A stretch of 64,000 nt of DNA. Source: Paragyromitra xinjiangensis (taxonomy: Eukaryota; Ascomycota; Pezizomycetes; Pezizales; Discinaceae). Location: positions 2,852,001 to 2,916,000 of the forward strand of contig JBCAMK010000001.1 of NCBI GenBank assembly GCA_038503065.1, given 5' to 3'. The notes beneath the pieces are model-generated. The model ran no database searches. It was not told the DNA's origin and saw only the letters and a program-made list of their open reading frames with translations. Shown piece after piece: positions 46,719 through 56,455 of the stretch (the first letter of the stretch is position 1; each line of letters opens with the position of its first letter). Made by a program: the position numbers and the translations under genes.

Positions 46719-49254
46719 ATGAGAAGAAATGCTTCTGCAACAACCGCTCCACCAGTAACCCCCCAAAAGCCGGAGAATGGCAGAAGGAACATATTTCCAC
46801 CAACACCACCAGAAACTCCAGAATCGAAACTAGAGTACCATGGGGGAGGCATCCCCTTTTTTAATTTAACACCGCCAGTTACTCCAGAAAAAAAATGCAA
46901 AGAACCCGAGGAAAGAAATACCTTCCCACTGACACCACCTAAAACCCCAGAGAGGGTTGAGAAAGAAGCTTTCCTATTAAGCCCAGCCTTAACACCACCA
47001 AAAACACAAGAGAGGTCGAAGAAACCTAAAAAATGCAGGTACCCTACGCCGGATTCACTGCCGGCAGGTTATTCGGGAAAACCGGATCGGGAGCTAACGG
47101 CCGAGAATCTCCGTAAAAATAACATTGAGATATCATTTGAACCGAATTCTTCTCGTTGGCCAAAGCACGTCTCAGAGCTTAGATCTTACCTTCTAGCGAA
47201 CTTAACTCACGATGAAGTAAGTTAATACGCTTAGAACCTTTTACTATTCCGTCAACTATCTAGGGGCTGACAATACAGCAAAGTTACCAAGGGACGAGTC
47301 ACGAGGACCCGGGGATGCATATGTATCTGCGTTAGATGTTCACAAGGAATGTCAAGGTCTTCTCATGAGACAAAGCGATGATGAAGAGAAGTGGGGCCAT
47401 ATCTGGCGGCATATATTTCAGTACAATGTGATTGGAGATGGAGGGCATAAATCGTAGGTTACTATCTGGTGTTTCTGTTTAACGGCTGAGGTCAAGTCCA
47501 TGAATGGGAGTTTCTAACAATTTTTCGGTTAGCCAAATGAAAGACAGCATGCATCATAAATTCGACTTGTAAGGCCGCCCTAACCTAAGTGATATATATC
47601 CAAATAGACGATCTGGTAACTAAACCCTTATAGTGTGTGTGATAAAGTGTTTTGCAAAAATGCGTGTCGCGATGACGGCTCTCTAACCTTCCCTAAGCCT
47701 GACATAATGCTTGGCTTCACAACATGTTGCACCACAGTTGCGGGTCGTAAAGAGCATGCAGAGAATAAGTGTTTTGACCAGAAAGTCCTTGACGGCCTGA
47801 AAAAGGGGGGCCATTTTCTTTCGTCGCCTCTCAAATCAAAAAAGAAGTTCTGTTTTCCATGGGGGATTTTTGAAGCTAAAGCCCCCAATACCCGGGTAAA
47901 ACCAGATCCAGAGTGTCAGGCAGCAAACGCTGCAGTTAAATGTCTCCAAATCCTAGAGAACCTAGGGAATGGGGCCAGTTCAACACAAAAATCTCAAAGC
48001 CAATCGAGGGGAATGCCACCGATCTCTTGTTTCACATGCCGGGGTCCGATTTGGACGTTATGGATTTGCTATAGAGGTGGAGAAGATGAGTCTCAAAAAT
48101 CCACTTATGTAACAATATCTCTTCTCTTTGTATACCTTTCTGGTCCATTATTAACGTCGATCAATTTAAAACCCAACAGCAGCTAGACAGGGTATTCGAG
48201 GGTGACATGAATAAGCAGGAGTCATGCGAGGAGCTTCTTCGAATCGTAGAAAGGTTGAAGAACTGGGCGTTGAGTACATTTAAACCATGGGTTGAAGTTC
48301 ATCTCGATAGCTGGATCGAACTCTCGTAAGTTCATTATTTCTCTTAGAATGGTACCAACTAACATTTATAGTATCAGTTCCGAGTCACCTCTTAGGTCAG
48401 GACATAAGATTCAAAAACCCGACCAGGGCGGGCCTGATCTAGAGGGTTCTACAGCTAAGACGACTGGTATCGACAATGAGGGATCTACGGAGAAGGATTT
48501 CAACTATCCGCCAGCTCAAGATGCCGCAACCGGGCACACCCCCAACCCTACACACACATTTGCTGCTGGAGAAAGAAGGAAAGAAGGGGCTATGCTCGAA
48601 GGCCCTAGAAAATTCGGTACCGAAATTGGTATCCCCAACAGGATAACACTTCATTCACCTCATGTCCAGCTTGTAACTCTTGACACCTGCAGCCCACACC
48701 CAAGCCTAACACGGAAGAAGCCCCAGAACGCCACTAAAAAAGAGGACTTCCAGCCTGGGCTCCTAAAGGTTCCAGCAAAATCTGGCACCAACGCACCTCT
48801 GGACTCCAAAGATGTCATGTTAGGCGGAAGGACACTAGAGCAAATCCTATCCGATACCAAAAAGACTTGCGGTTGGGCCGAGCAGGAACCGCGTGCACGA
48901 AGCGAGCAAAAGATGCGTAAAGTCGAGGCAGCGGAGGTCGGAACAACACCAAGAAAACGTCAACAAAAATCAATTCTTTCAGCATTCTGGTGTCGATTTT
49001 TAGACTGTATACTGTTTCCCGAGACTATTTTGGATCTTTTCGTCCTCCTTTTAGTCTTCAGAATGGTACACATTATGATATTTCACAAGCCGATAACCGA
49101 CAGCGCGTTAGTGGTTGAGTGGTTCGTTTTTCGGGCAAAACTTGTTGTACACCTATTTGTTGAGTTTATTCGTCATTCTTTTTTTGAATTTTCCTTAAGC
49201 ACTTGTAACTTCTTCTGTACTTTATCTTTTTCCAACTTAGAACCCCAATGTTAG
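46719..49254 (+). CDS. unknown protein with PD-(D/E)XK-like core (paralogue B)
   Basis: Six exons (46719-47216, 47284-47453, 47533-47568, 47634-48108, 48180-48325, 48372-49254) give 735 aa. Residues 1-115 carry about five repeats of a TPPxTPE type (PPTPPETPE, LTPPVTPEK, LTPPKTPER, LTPPKTQER), rich in possible proline-directed phosphorylation sites. LRKNNIEISFEPNSSRWPKH then matches paralogue A. The core has KPDIMLGFTT (D258), CFPWGIFEAK (E315, K317), ECQAANAAVKCL and CFTCRGPIWTLWICYRGG, at intron positions equivalent to A. LDRVFEGD and LKNWALSTFKPWV follow. The long last exon is a hydrophilic linker ending in a hydrophobic region (ILDLFVLLLVFRMVHIMIF and later segments), so the protein may be membrane-tethered. 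The function is unknown; the nuclease-like fold is inferred. Confidence 0.75.
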
Positions 49255-50292
49255 GCATAGCCCCCCAACCTCACTTCCCTCCTGTACATTCTATGTGGTT
49301 TATCAAAATATTCGATTTCGTGAATACGGAAGGGCGATGAAGACCACTTTAAAGTAGCATGTAGTTACTAGGCATCAATTAATTTGGCGATTACAAATTC
49401 ATGGTCACCCGTTTGCATCTACTGGCTGCGAGAATAATTTCTCGCTCACACCGTTACAGCGCCACGCATACCTATATGCTGCGGTGCGGGAAAGTATTCT
49501 CACCGCAAGTAGGTAATGAATTAGTCAATCAATCAATTAACCGGTTTAAATTGCATCATTTTTTATCACTCGACCTGGCATACACGGTTTTTGTTGGATA
49601 TATTTACATACTTCCTTTCGTGCCACATATAAATATCGAAACCTTTTTAGTGAATAAAGGCTTTGGCAGCTGCAGACGAACTAACTCTATATATCTAGCA
49701 CTTTTATCAATGAAAGCCCCAAAACTCCACCTGAATAGCCGAAAAACTCAATGCTGACCTAAGGCCCATGGCCAAGGGAAGGTGATATATTGTGAATGGA
49801 CAGAAAGATCATCGCGTGAAGAAGTAATATCTCTAGTACCGCTATTGATATATCCATACTTCCTGGCTGATGATAATTTCTTGGTTCTTTAGCTGTACTT
49901 CGTCATCAAAAATTTTAAAGAAAGGAATACAAGTTTATTTGCAATATTCTCTCGTCACAACAAGATACATACATATATGAATCATCATGTATTGCCTAAT
50001 TCACTCGTAGTGTCGATGTCTAGCTACATGTACATGAAGTATTGATAGTTAGGGGCAGGTGCTCTCAGTGACAAATCAACTACGTATAAGAAAGAAAAAA
50101 ACTGGTCGAAAATAATGTTATGTGTACTTGTTTAAAAACATATTCCCTACTTCATTCCAGTCCCGGTTAAAAGAGCGAAACTGACGGAACCGAAAAAAAC
50201 TCCTAGATCGAACCAAGGTAATCACAAGCTATCACCCGATAAACTCTATCATTCCAAAAATTGATGCCTGTATCGAAAACCTCTTCTATCTC
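49255..50292. other. convergent intergenic region
   Basis: Lies between the 3' ends of paralogue B and the Mid2-like gene. It contains TACATGTA at 50025-50032. A 118-aa frame at 49401-49757 has no start in good context and no family resemblance. Confidence 0.45.
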
Positions 50293-51420
50293 TCAACCAG
50301 CTAACTCGTTTCTGTAGCCACTGGTTCCATCTGCTTCTGGAATCGATGGGTGGTAGCCCTGAGCAGGCTTTGTTTGTACTTCATGATAAACCGGCACGTT
50401 ATTCGCATACCCTGGTGGATCCGCCGGCTTTGCTTCGGGGATGGCAGCAGTGCCTATTTTTTGTGTGTTTTTGCGCCTTTTCACCAGGAATACAACTAGG
50501 GAAATCGCCGTGACCACAATAACAACACCGACAGCAATAACAACAATGGCAGTGGTGGATAAAGATTTGTTGGTGGTATCAGTGGAGGTACTAGAGTTTG
50601 AATTTGACGATGCGGCAGATGAGCTGGAAGATGACGAGTCACTGTTAATCGAAACAGAGTTGTCGTTACTGTTGGTGTTTGTCTGTCCCCCCGAAGTAGA
50701 GGAGGCGGAGGCAGCGGTACCGGTAGAGGTTTTCTTCGCAGTTGTGGCCGTGGAAAGTGCCATCTGTCGGGGGGGATAGTTGCATTAGAACAGAAGTATA
50801 AATAAAGCTTTCTACGGGGGGCTCCAGAATCTGGTATGGCATAACTTACGGAAGATGCGAGGATGCTAGATGGGACTGGAACATCGCTTGCAGCACAAAG
50901 ACTGCCTGCTCCCCAAATCCCCCCAGGCGTTTCATAACCAATTTCACCCTGTAGACAACAGAACGGATTCTGACCACTATTGACCCAGAGATACCAACTG
51001 GTATCTGCACAAATTGGTATCGCAGCTACAGCGTCACCACAGCTTATTTTCTCTGTTTCGTTATGGTTTATTAGTTCCAGGTTAGATCCGCCAAATAAAG
51101 TAAGAGTATTCACCGTCTGGGCAACAGGCAGAACCTTTCGGTAGACCACCCATTTTAACGGAGTAGATAAAGGTTCCTTTAGGGCAACAGGCCCCATTAT
51201 GATCATCTAAGCCGCTAGGACATGGTGCCATGGCTAGACTCCAACCACCATAGAATGTTGCACGCGATTCGATGACAGGTACGAGACGTTTAGCAGGAGC
51301 AAGCTTGCTGTTTCGAGGCCAAACCCTCTCTTCTGACTCCCCATGGCCATAAACATTGAGAGCGAGGAGTCCAAAAAGGGCAAAAAATGACTTTTGAAAT
51401 GTGGTAGTATACGTAGGCAT
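50293..51420 (-). CDS. Mid2-like single-pass surface protein
   Basis: Three exons (51420-51114, 51052-50850, 50763-50293) give 326 aa. A signal peptide (TTTFQKSFFALFGLLALNVYG) precedes a cysteine-rich ectodomain with CPSGLDDHNGACC, SACCPDGEKISCGDA and NPFCCLQGEIG. A Ser/Thr/Asn-rich stalk (SDSSSSSSSAASSNSNSS) leads to one transmembrane helix (about 241-264, AIVVIAVGVVIVVTAISLVV), a basic stop-transfer KRRK and a short proline-rich cytoplasmic tail. This layout is typical of fungal cell-wall stress sensors of the Mid2/Wsc kind and of related orphan surface proteins; signalling is inferred from architecture only. The acceptor of intron 1 was chosen to keep frame and both CC motifs. Confidence 0.82.
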
Positions 51421-53051
51421 CGTGGGAATAGGAATAGATGTTTGTCTTATGAGCCTAGGGTGGTGTCCTTGCGGGTGGAGGGAATGATGGGGAAATAAGA
51501 GAGTGGGTTCAATACAAATGAGATATACCTTCAAAAAAAACCCCCCCCAAGCTTTTCACTATGCATGGGCATGTCTCAACCATCCAGCCCAGATCAGTGG
51601 CAACTTAATTTCTCTTCAATCCCACATAGGGCTTTGATCTGACTCCCCTTGATGATAGGCCTACACGGTAGGAGTACAGGATAATGGCTGGCACTAATCA
51701 TCTCGCGCTGGGGTAACATGAATTTCCCCTATCCAGATAGGAGGGTTGCCTTGGTATCCAGGAGATATTTTTTTCCTCCATGAGTCCTATTCTAACTTCT
51801 AATAGCAGTAAGATACACTCAGTAATTGGCCAAGGGCCATCATCATTCGAGAGTTTAGCGAAGGGGCGTTTTCCACCGCACTAGACTTGCCATAGTAAAG
51901 CCGTGGACGAATAAATGCACCTTTGCTAAGCCGTCACACAAGAATGCCAGACAGTATAGTTGATTCAGGTGTCACGTTCCACAAAATACGGTGCACAAAC
52001 CCCTCAGCCTATTTGGGGGGTTTCTAGGATCCATCTTGTGGGAAAAATCCCATGTATTGTGTTATATATAATTATTTCAGCGCTTGTATCAAACCTGTGA
52101 GAGAAGTGGTCACCGCGTATTAATTTTGTCCCTAAAAACCCGAACATGCAAAGTTCTGTTGATCTGCTACTTCCACCAGACTGCATTGCTCAGATGACTT
52201 ATTTATGCATCAATGCGCAACTTTATCGCTGTCCGGAAGATTGAGCAACAAGTCTGACCAATTATGCAACTCACTACAGAGACAGCCTCCACAAACGGTG
52301 CACTGCGCGACGCCACGCTAAGACGTTGAAATAGAGAACGGCAAATTCCGGCATTTTTGGTTCCCCAGCCGTTTAAGGCAAAAATTAACCCTTTGAGGCA
52401 CAAGCCCCGAAAAGCTACCAAACTACTTTATTTTAGCCTCAAGTTTTAGATCTTACCGCCGCGGTTGTACTATTGACTTTAATCATGTCCCATCACTCGG
52501 TATATAAAACGGGGTTAATTGCCACAGCTACACACAGATCCCTGCTAAGGCTATTGTGGAAAGGCATGATACTTTAAGCTGCTAATCATATAATAAAAAA
52601 CGTTCGTGCTGAGGGGTTGGGCTGTATCGATGGAGAAAGCCTAGTACGGAAGAAACTACGTTTGATTTTTGCGCTACCTCCAGCCATAGATTGTAATGGG
52701 CAACTATTCACCACAGCAACCGATGGCTGAAATTTTTGTGAACATACATTATACGCCACGTGACAGATACATGTAGGTATATTCCGAGTTCCTAGATTTC
52801 TGGTTACGCCAGGCGAATGAACGATTCCCGACGTCGACCTTACCGCGGTCGGGCATGATAGGATTCTAATAATAGTGGGGTGTGAAGTACTGTCTGCCTT
52901 CCTTGGAATTAGTATGAAGAACTTTTTTTTGGAATGCCATTTGTCCGCGGCCGTCTAGTCTCTTGAGTGCTAAGTTTGGATATACTGGCTCCTAACAGCA
53001 GAAAAGACTATCTAAATCGCGCTCGAAACTTCCTCACCACGTGCACACATA
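51421..53051. other. intergenic, no gene seen
   Basis: The left end is the promoter side of the Mid2-like gene. It contains a second copy of the 24-bp repeat (52479-52502), a TATA-like TATATAAAA directly after it, and TACATGTA at 52768-52775. Short frames lack coding character. Confidence 0.45.
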
Positions 53052-53612
53052 TCACGGCATCGGATAAGCCGCAACATCAACACCATTACCCTCGGCAACG
53101 TCCAATGCTATCAAGAATCTTGAAACACAATTGTAAGCAGCGACAGTGGCAACGATCTCTACAATTTCCTTATCGCTGAAGTGCTTTTTTAAGCCCTCGA
53201 AAACCAAGTCCGTCACGCGATAGTCCTTCGTACTCGCGGTAGTAAACTCAAGAACTGCAGTCTGCTTTTCATTGAGATCGCCAGGAGTTCCATCTCGAAT
53301 AGTTTTGAGGCCGTCCTTACTGATGCCCGCTGCTAAGGCAAGCGGAGAGTGTTGAGTCCACTCAAAATATGCTCCATTGAGGACAGCTACTCTGCAGATG
53401 GCTAGTTCGCGGATATCTGCTGAAACTGAAGTTTTTGTTCGAATAGCCCCCAAGAACGAATTCCAGCCATCAGTGATAGGTGCAGAGTGTAGCAAGGCTA
53501 AGTCGAGCGGGATAAGACCTTCACCGCCACGCCTTTCAAGAGTCTTCTCGATGATAGCAGACTCCTCTGCATTCGCAGCAGTTGGAGGATTTGAGACATA
53601 CGGAAGTCGCAT
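53052..53612 (-). CDS. carboxymuconolactone decarboxylase-like protein
   Basis: Intronless 186-aa frame beginning MRLPYVSNPPTAANAEESA. The core shows the CMD-family helix pattern: LDLALLHSAPITDGWNSFLG, then SADIRELAICRVAVLNGAYFEW-TQHSPLALAAGIS, then LNEKQTAVLEFTTAS and KEIVEIVATVAAYNCVSRFL. The CxxC of AhpD alkyl-hydroperoxidase-type members is absent, so a peroxidase role is unlikely; the histidine in TQHSPLA is retained. Fungal members are mostly uncharacterised and often lie near aromatic or secondary metabolism, but no such cluster is visible here. Confidence 0.88.
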   Translation of the reverse strand: MRLPYVSNPPTAANAEESAIIEKTLERRGGEGLIPLDLALLHSAPITDGWNSFLGAIRTKTSVSADIRELAICRVAVLNGAYFEWTQHSPLALAAGISKDGLKTIRDGTPGDLNEKQTAVLEFTTASTKDYRVTDLVFEGLKKHFSDKEIVEIVATVAAYNCVSRFLIALDVAEGNGVDVAAYPMP

Positions 53613-54267
53613 CGTAGGCCCCCGGAAAATACAGCGGGTGGGTGGGTAGGTTAATTCCTGAAGTGGTCCTTCGATGTCTTTTCGTGGGTTTTTCTTAGAA
53701 TAGACACTTGGAATTGGGGTGATGATGCGCTAGACTTAAAAAACTGTGTAAGCACAGGCGGTAAATATCGCTTATCGCATCGTTTTTACTTACCGTGACA
53801 CTGGAAGTCTCGAGGTGTGGCAAAATGAGAATCGAGGAAAGAAAAGAAACCAGGGAAAAAGCAAAGCTCGATGCCAAGAAGAGATGCATGGGGTATCGTC
53901 TTGGCGTTATAGCATGTTGACTTCATTCTTTCCAGTACATGAATTAATCGCTCTTTGCATGTCCTAGAGGAAAAATTACTTTGCTTGTCCGAAGAGTATT
54001 TCATGATTGATAGCTCATAAACCTACATTTACTGTTTAAATGCTGGTAAGAAGTCAAGCTAGGCCCGTTCCCATCCCTGCTGCCTGGGGCTGTTGCGCAT
54101 CGTAGGGAGTCAAGCCACTCGAGAGCTAACCCAAATGGGTGTGATATTCTATGAATCATAAGCTGCATGGTATGATACATGCACTGGCCATGGAGGGGCG
54201 GTGGAACACCATATCATAGATTCCAGTAGGTACTCCCCCAAGGCCGTACAAGTTTTCTTTATCCAAC
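53613..54267. other. divergent promoter region
   Basis: 655 bp between the divergent CMD-like and oxygenase genes. Two overlapping minus-strand frames (53695-54004) look spurious. No specific regulatory motif was recognised. Confidence 0.4.
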
Positions 54268-55107
54268 ATGTCCACTGCCTCCGATACGACGCCCGTTCCA
54301 AAAACAACTGTCATAGATTTCTCAGAGACGTCTGTTGCGAAGTACTATGGGCATCCAAATCATTATGCACTTATAATTGATAACTGCTTTACTCCAGCCG
54401 AGTGCGCAGAACTAAGCTCTCTCGCTGAATCTACCTCGGGAGGTTGGCAGGAAGCTTCTATCAAAAAGGGAGAGGGTCGACAAGAGGTTGAGAAGGGCGT
54501 TCGCGATTGTGCTAGAGTCTTGAGAGACGACCCAGAAACAGCCGAGATGATATTCGAACGCGTGAAGCCTTTTCTTGAGCCTGTCTGGGAGATAGGCAGC
54601 CCAGAGACGGGGATCATCTCAGGCACCTGGAGGAAAAAGTTTTGGCGTATGTCTAGGTGTGCTCACTGTTGATTTTTGAGCAAGGCGATATTTAATGGGG
54701 TTGAGCTAATTTCAGCGGTTTCGTTTGACCGAAGTTTGGGTGGGCGCTTGCGATTTCTGAAATATGGCGAGGGGCAATATTTCCAGGCTCACTGCGATGC
54801 CTCTTATGTGCCCTCAAGTTCCGAGCGGTCGTTTTTAACATTACATCTTTACCTTAACGACTCTGTTTCGGAGGGTGCGGGTGGGGATCTGCTCAGTGGT
54901 GGCAGTGCATGCAGAGGAGGCGCTACACGATTTTGGGGTCAGAACATGAAAGATTTTGTTGATGTGGAGGCGAAAATAGGCAGAGTGTTGGTGTTCCAGC
55001 ACAGGAATTTGCTGCATTCCGGGGAACCTGTTGAAGCTGGTGTTAAGAAGACTTTGAGATCTGATATCATTTATACGGCTGTTGGGGTTGAAGAGGCGAA
55101 TAATTGA
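54268..55107 (+). CDS. 2OG-Fe(II) oxygenase, prolyl-4-hydroxylase type
   Basis: Two exons (54268-54646, 54716-55107; 69-nt intron) give 256 aa. The C-terminal double-stranded beta-helix domain has LRFLKYGEGQYFQAHCDASY, supplying iron ligands H152 and D154, LTLHLYLND, the distal ligand H227 in NLLHSGEPV, and the 2-oxoglutarate-binding R241 in KKTLRSDIIY. All four key residues are present. No signal peptide is seen, so a cytosolic or nuclear hydroxylase is expected rather than an ER collagen-type enzyme. Fungal members of this P4H group are largely unassigned. The intron join restores KFWPVSFDRSLGGRLRFLKYG. Confidence 0.9.
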
Positions 55108-55530
55108 GAAGATGTAACTTTGTGCTATAGCTATTGAGGACTCGGGTTGACCCGTAGTAGGTTTATAAGGTCGGAGACAGTTGTTTGTATGTATACGGAA
55201 AGGAAATGGTAAATTTTGGACAAGCCTTAATTTTGTCTGGAATGTTGTGTGCAGCTCCAAAGCCTTCTCACGCTGGTAAATAGATGTGTCGGCTGTATGC
55301 GATCATATACATGTAATCTGGGGCCTTGTAGAAGATAGGTAGTGTGCTATGGGCGTACGAACCTGCTGTTTTGAGCTATTTGATGATTAGGAGCTTATGA
55401 CTAAAGGGCTAAGGCTGAGAAACATGGTTAGTTAGGGTTATAGTTTGATAGGAGGGTGGTGTAGGCCAGGCACTATGCTTATTATCTATGGCGGTTCACA
55501 AACCATCACTCGTTCTTAAGCATAACTGCA

Positions 55531-55726
55531 TGTTGTAAATGGGCTTCCTAATCGGGTATCGATAGTATACTCTAGTGGAAACTCTAGTAGGACTCTAAGA
55601 GAGGCATCAGGAGTCCCGGGTGAGGAGTTTTTCATGTACTAGTTGCGGCCGCGGGCTCTCTCTAAATTCGGGCCTGTATGGAGTGCGACTGCTCAATCAA
55701 TCAAGTCTCGATTTCTATATTCAACA
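55531..55726 (+). mobile_element. solo LTR (left half of head-to-head pair)
   Basis: 196 bp from TGTTGTAAATGGGCTTCC to ATATTCAACA. Flanking 5-mers are CTGCA (55526-55530) and CTACA (55727-55731), a target-site duplication with one mismatch. It shares the GGCTTCCTAA-CGGGTAT start and a CGGGCCTGTA block with the copy at 21922. Confidence 0.72.
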
Positions 55727-55736
55727 CTACATGCAG

Positions 55737-55914
55737 TGTTGTTTTGTAGAAATTGAGGCTTGACTAACCGAGGAGTTATGCTCCATACAGGCCCGAGCTT
55801 ATAGACAGAGCACGCATATCAGTACATGAGAATTATACAACCTTCGGAACCTCCGACATCCTCCCCTAGAGCCCTTCTAGCTATTGATCCTCGGTTAGGA
55901 AGCCTGTTTTCAAC
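55737..55914 (-). mobile_element. inverted LTR copy (right half of pair)
   Basis: On the minus strand it reads GTTGAAAACAGGCTTCCTAACC at its start and ends ACAAAACAACA. It contains GCTCGGGCCTGTATGGAG, which matches the left copy. With only ~10 bp between the two, the region forms a large imperfect palindrome. Confidence 0.68.
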
Positions 55915-56455
55915 GTAGTGTGCTGGCGAAGATTGAGGTATTGAGGCCGTTTGCTTTTTTGCTTGACTAGGGGCGAATAGCTTCTCCATATATACAGCTA
56001 CTTAATCAGTGGAAAGAACTTCACTAAATGCTTCATCAGTCTCCTAAAGCAGCGCTGGAAGGCTCGAATACTCGCTAAATAATTGAAGGTCTCTGAAGTA
56101 TTGAATTCAAAATACATTAGTGAAGTGAATAGATAGTAAGGAATAATAACTGCATTAGTTTGAATTAGGAAGCTCTAGTAGTTTCTTTGGTTGGTGCCTG
56201 ACACTAATGTTCCCATGTTGCTGTCTACGGGTTAACGATACCCGGCTATCTTTTAAGCTGTGACATAAATTTTTAGGGTTGATACTATGGAGTATCTGTG
56301 TATGGTTTATTTTGATTCAATAAGCACACTATTGTATACGGTGGAAATTACTTTTTTTAGAGCCTCAACTTCCTCAAAGGCTATATGGATAACGTAGCGC
56401 ACAACTAAAACATCTCTCTTGGGTATTCATTAATGTCTACCTGCTGGTCTAGTAA

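Larger units (their letters stand above)
55108..56455. other. intergenic with LTR pair
   Basis: Contains TACATGTA at 55308-55315 and the two inverted LTR copies listed separately. The remaining ~540 bp up to the ULA1 stop shows no gene. Confidence 0.55.

Noticed and set aside
50441..50779. 112-aa plus-strand frame rich in Val/Glu
   Set aside because: Exact antisense of the Ser/Thr-rich stalk and TM exon of the Mid2-like gene; low-complexity shadow.
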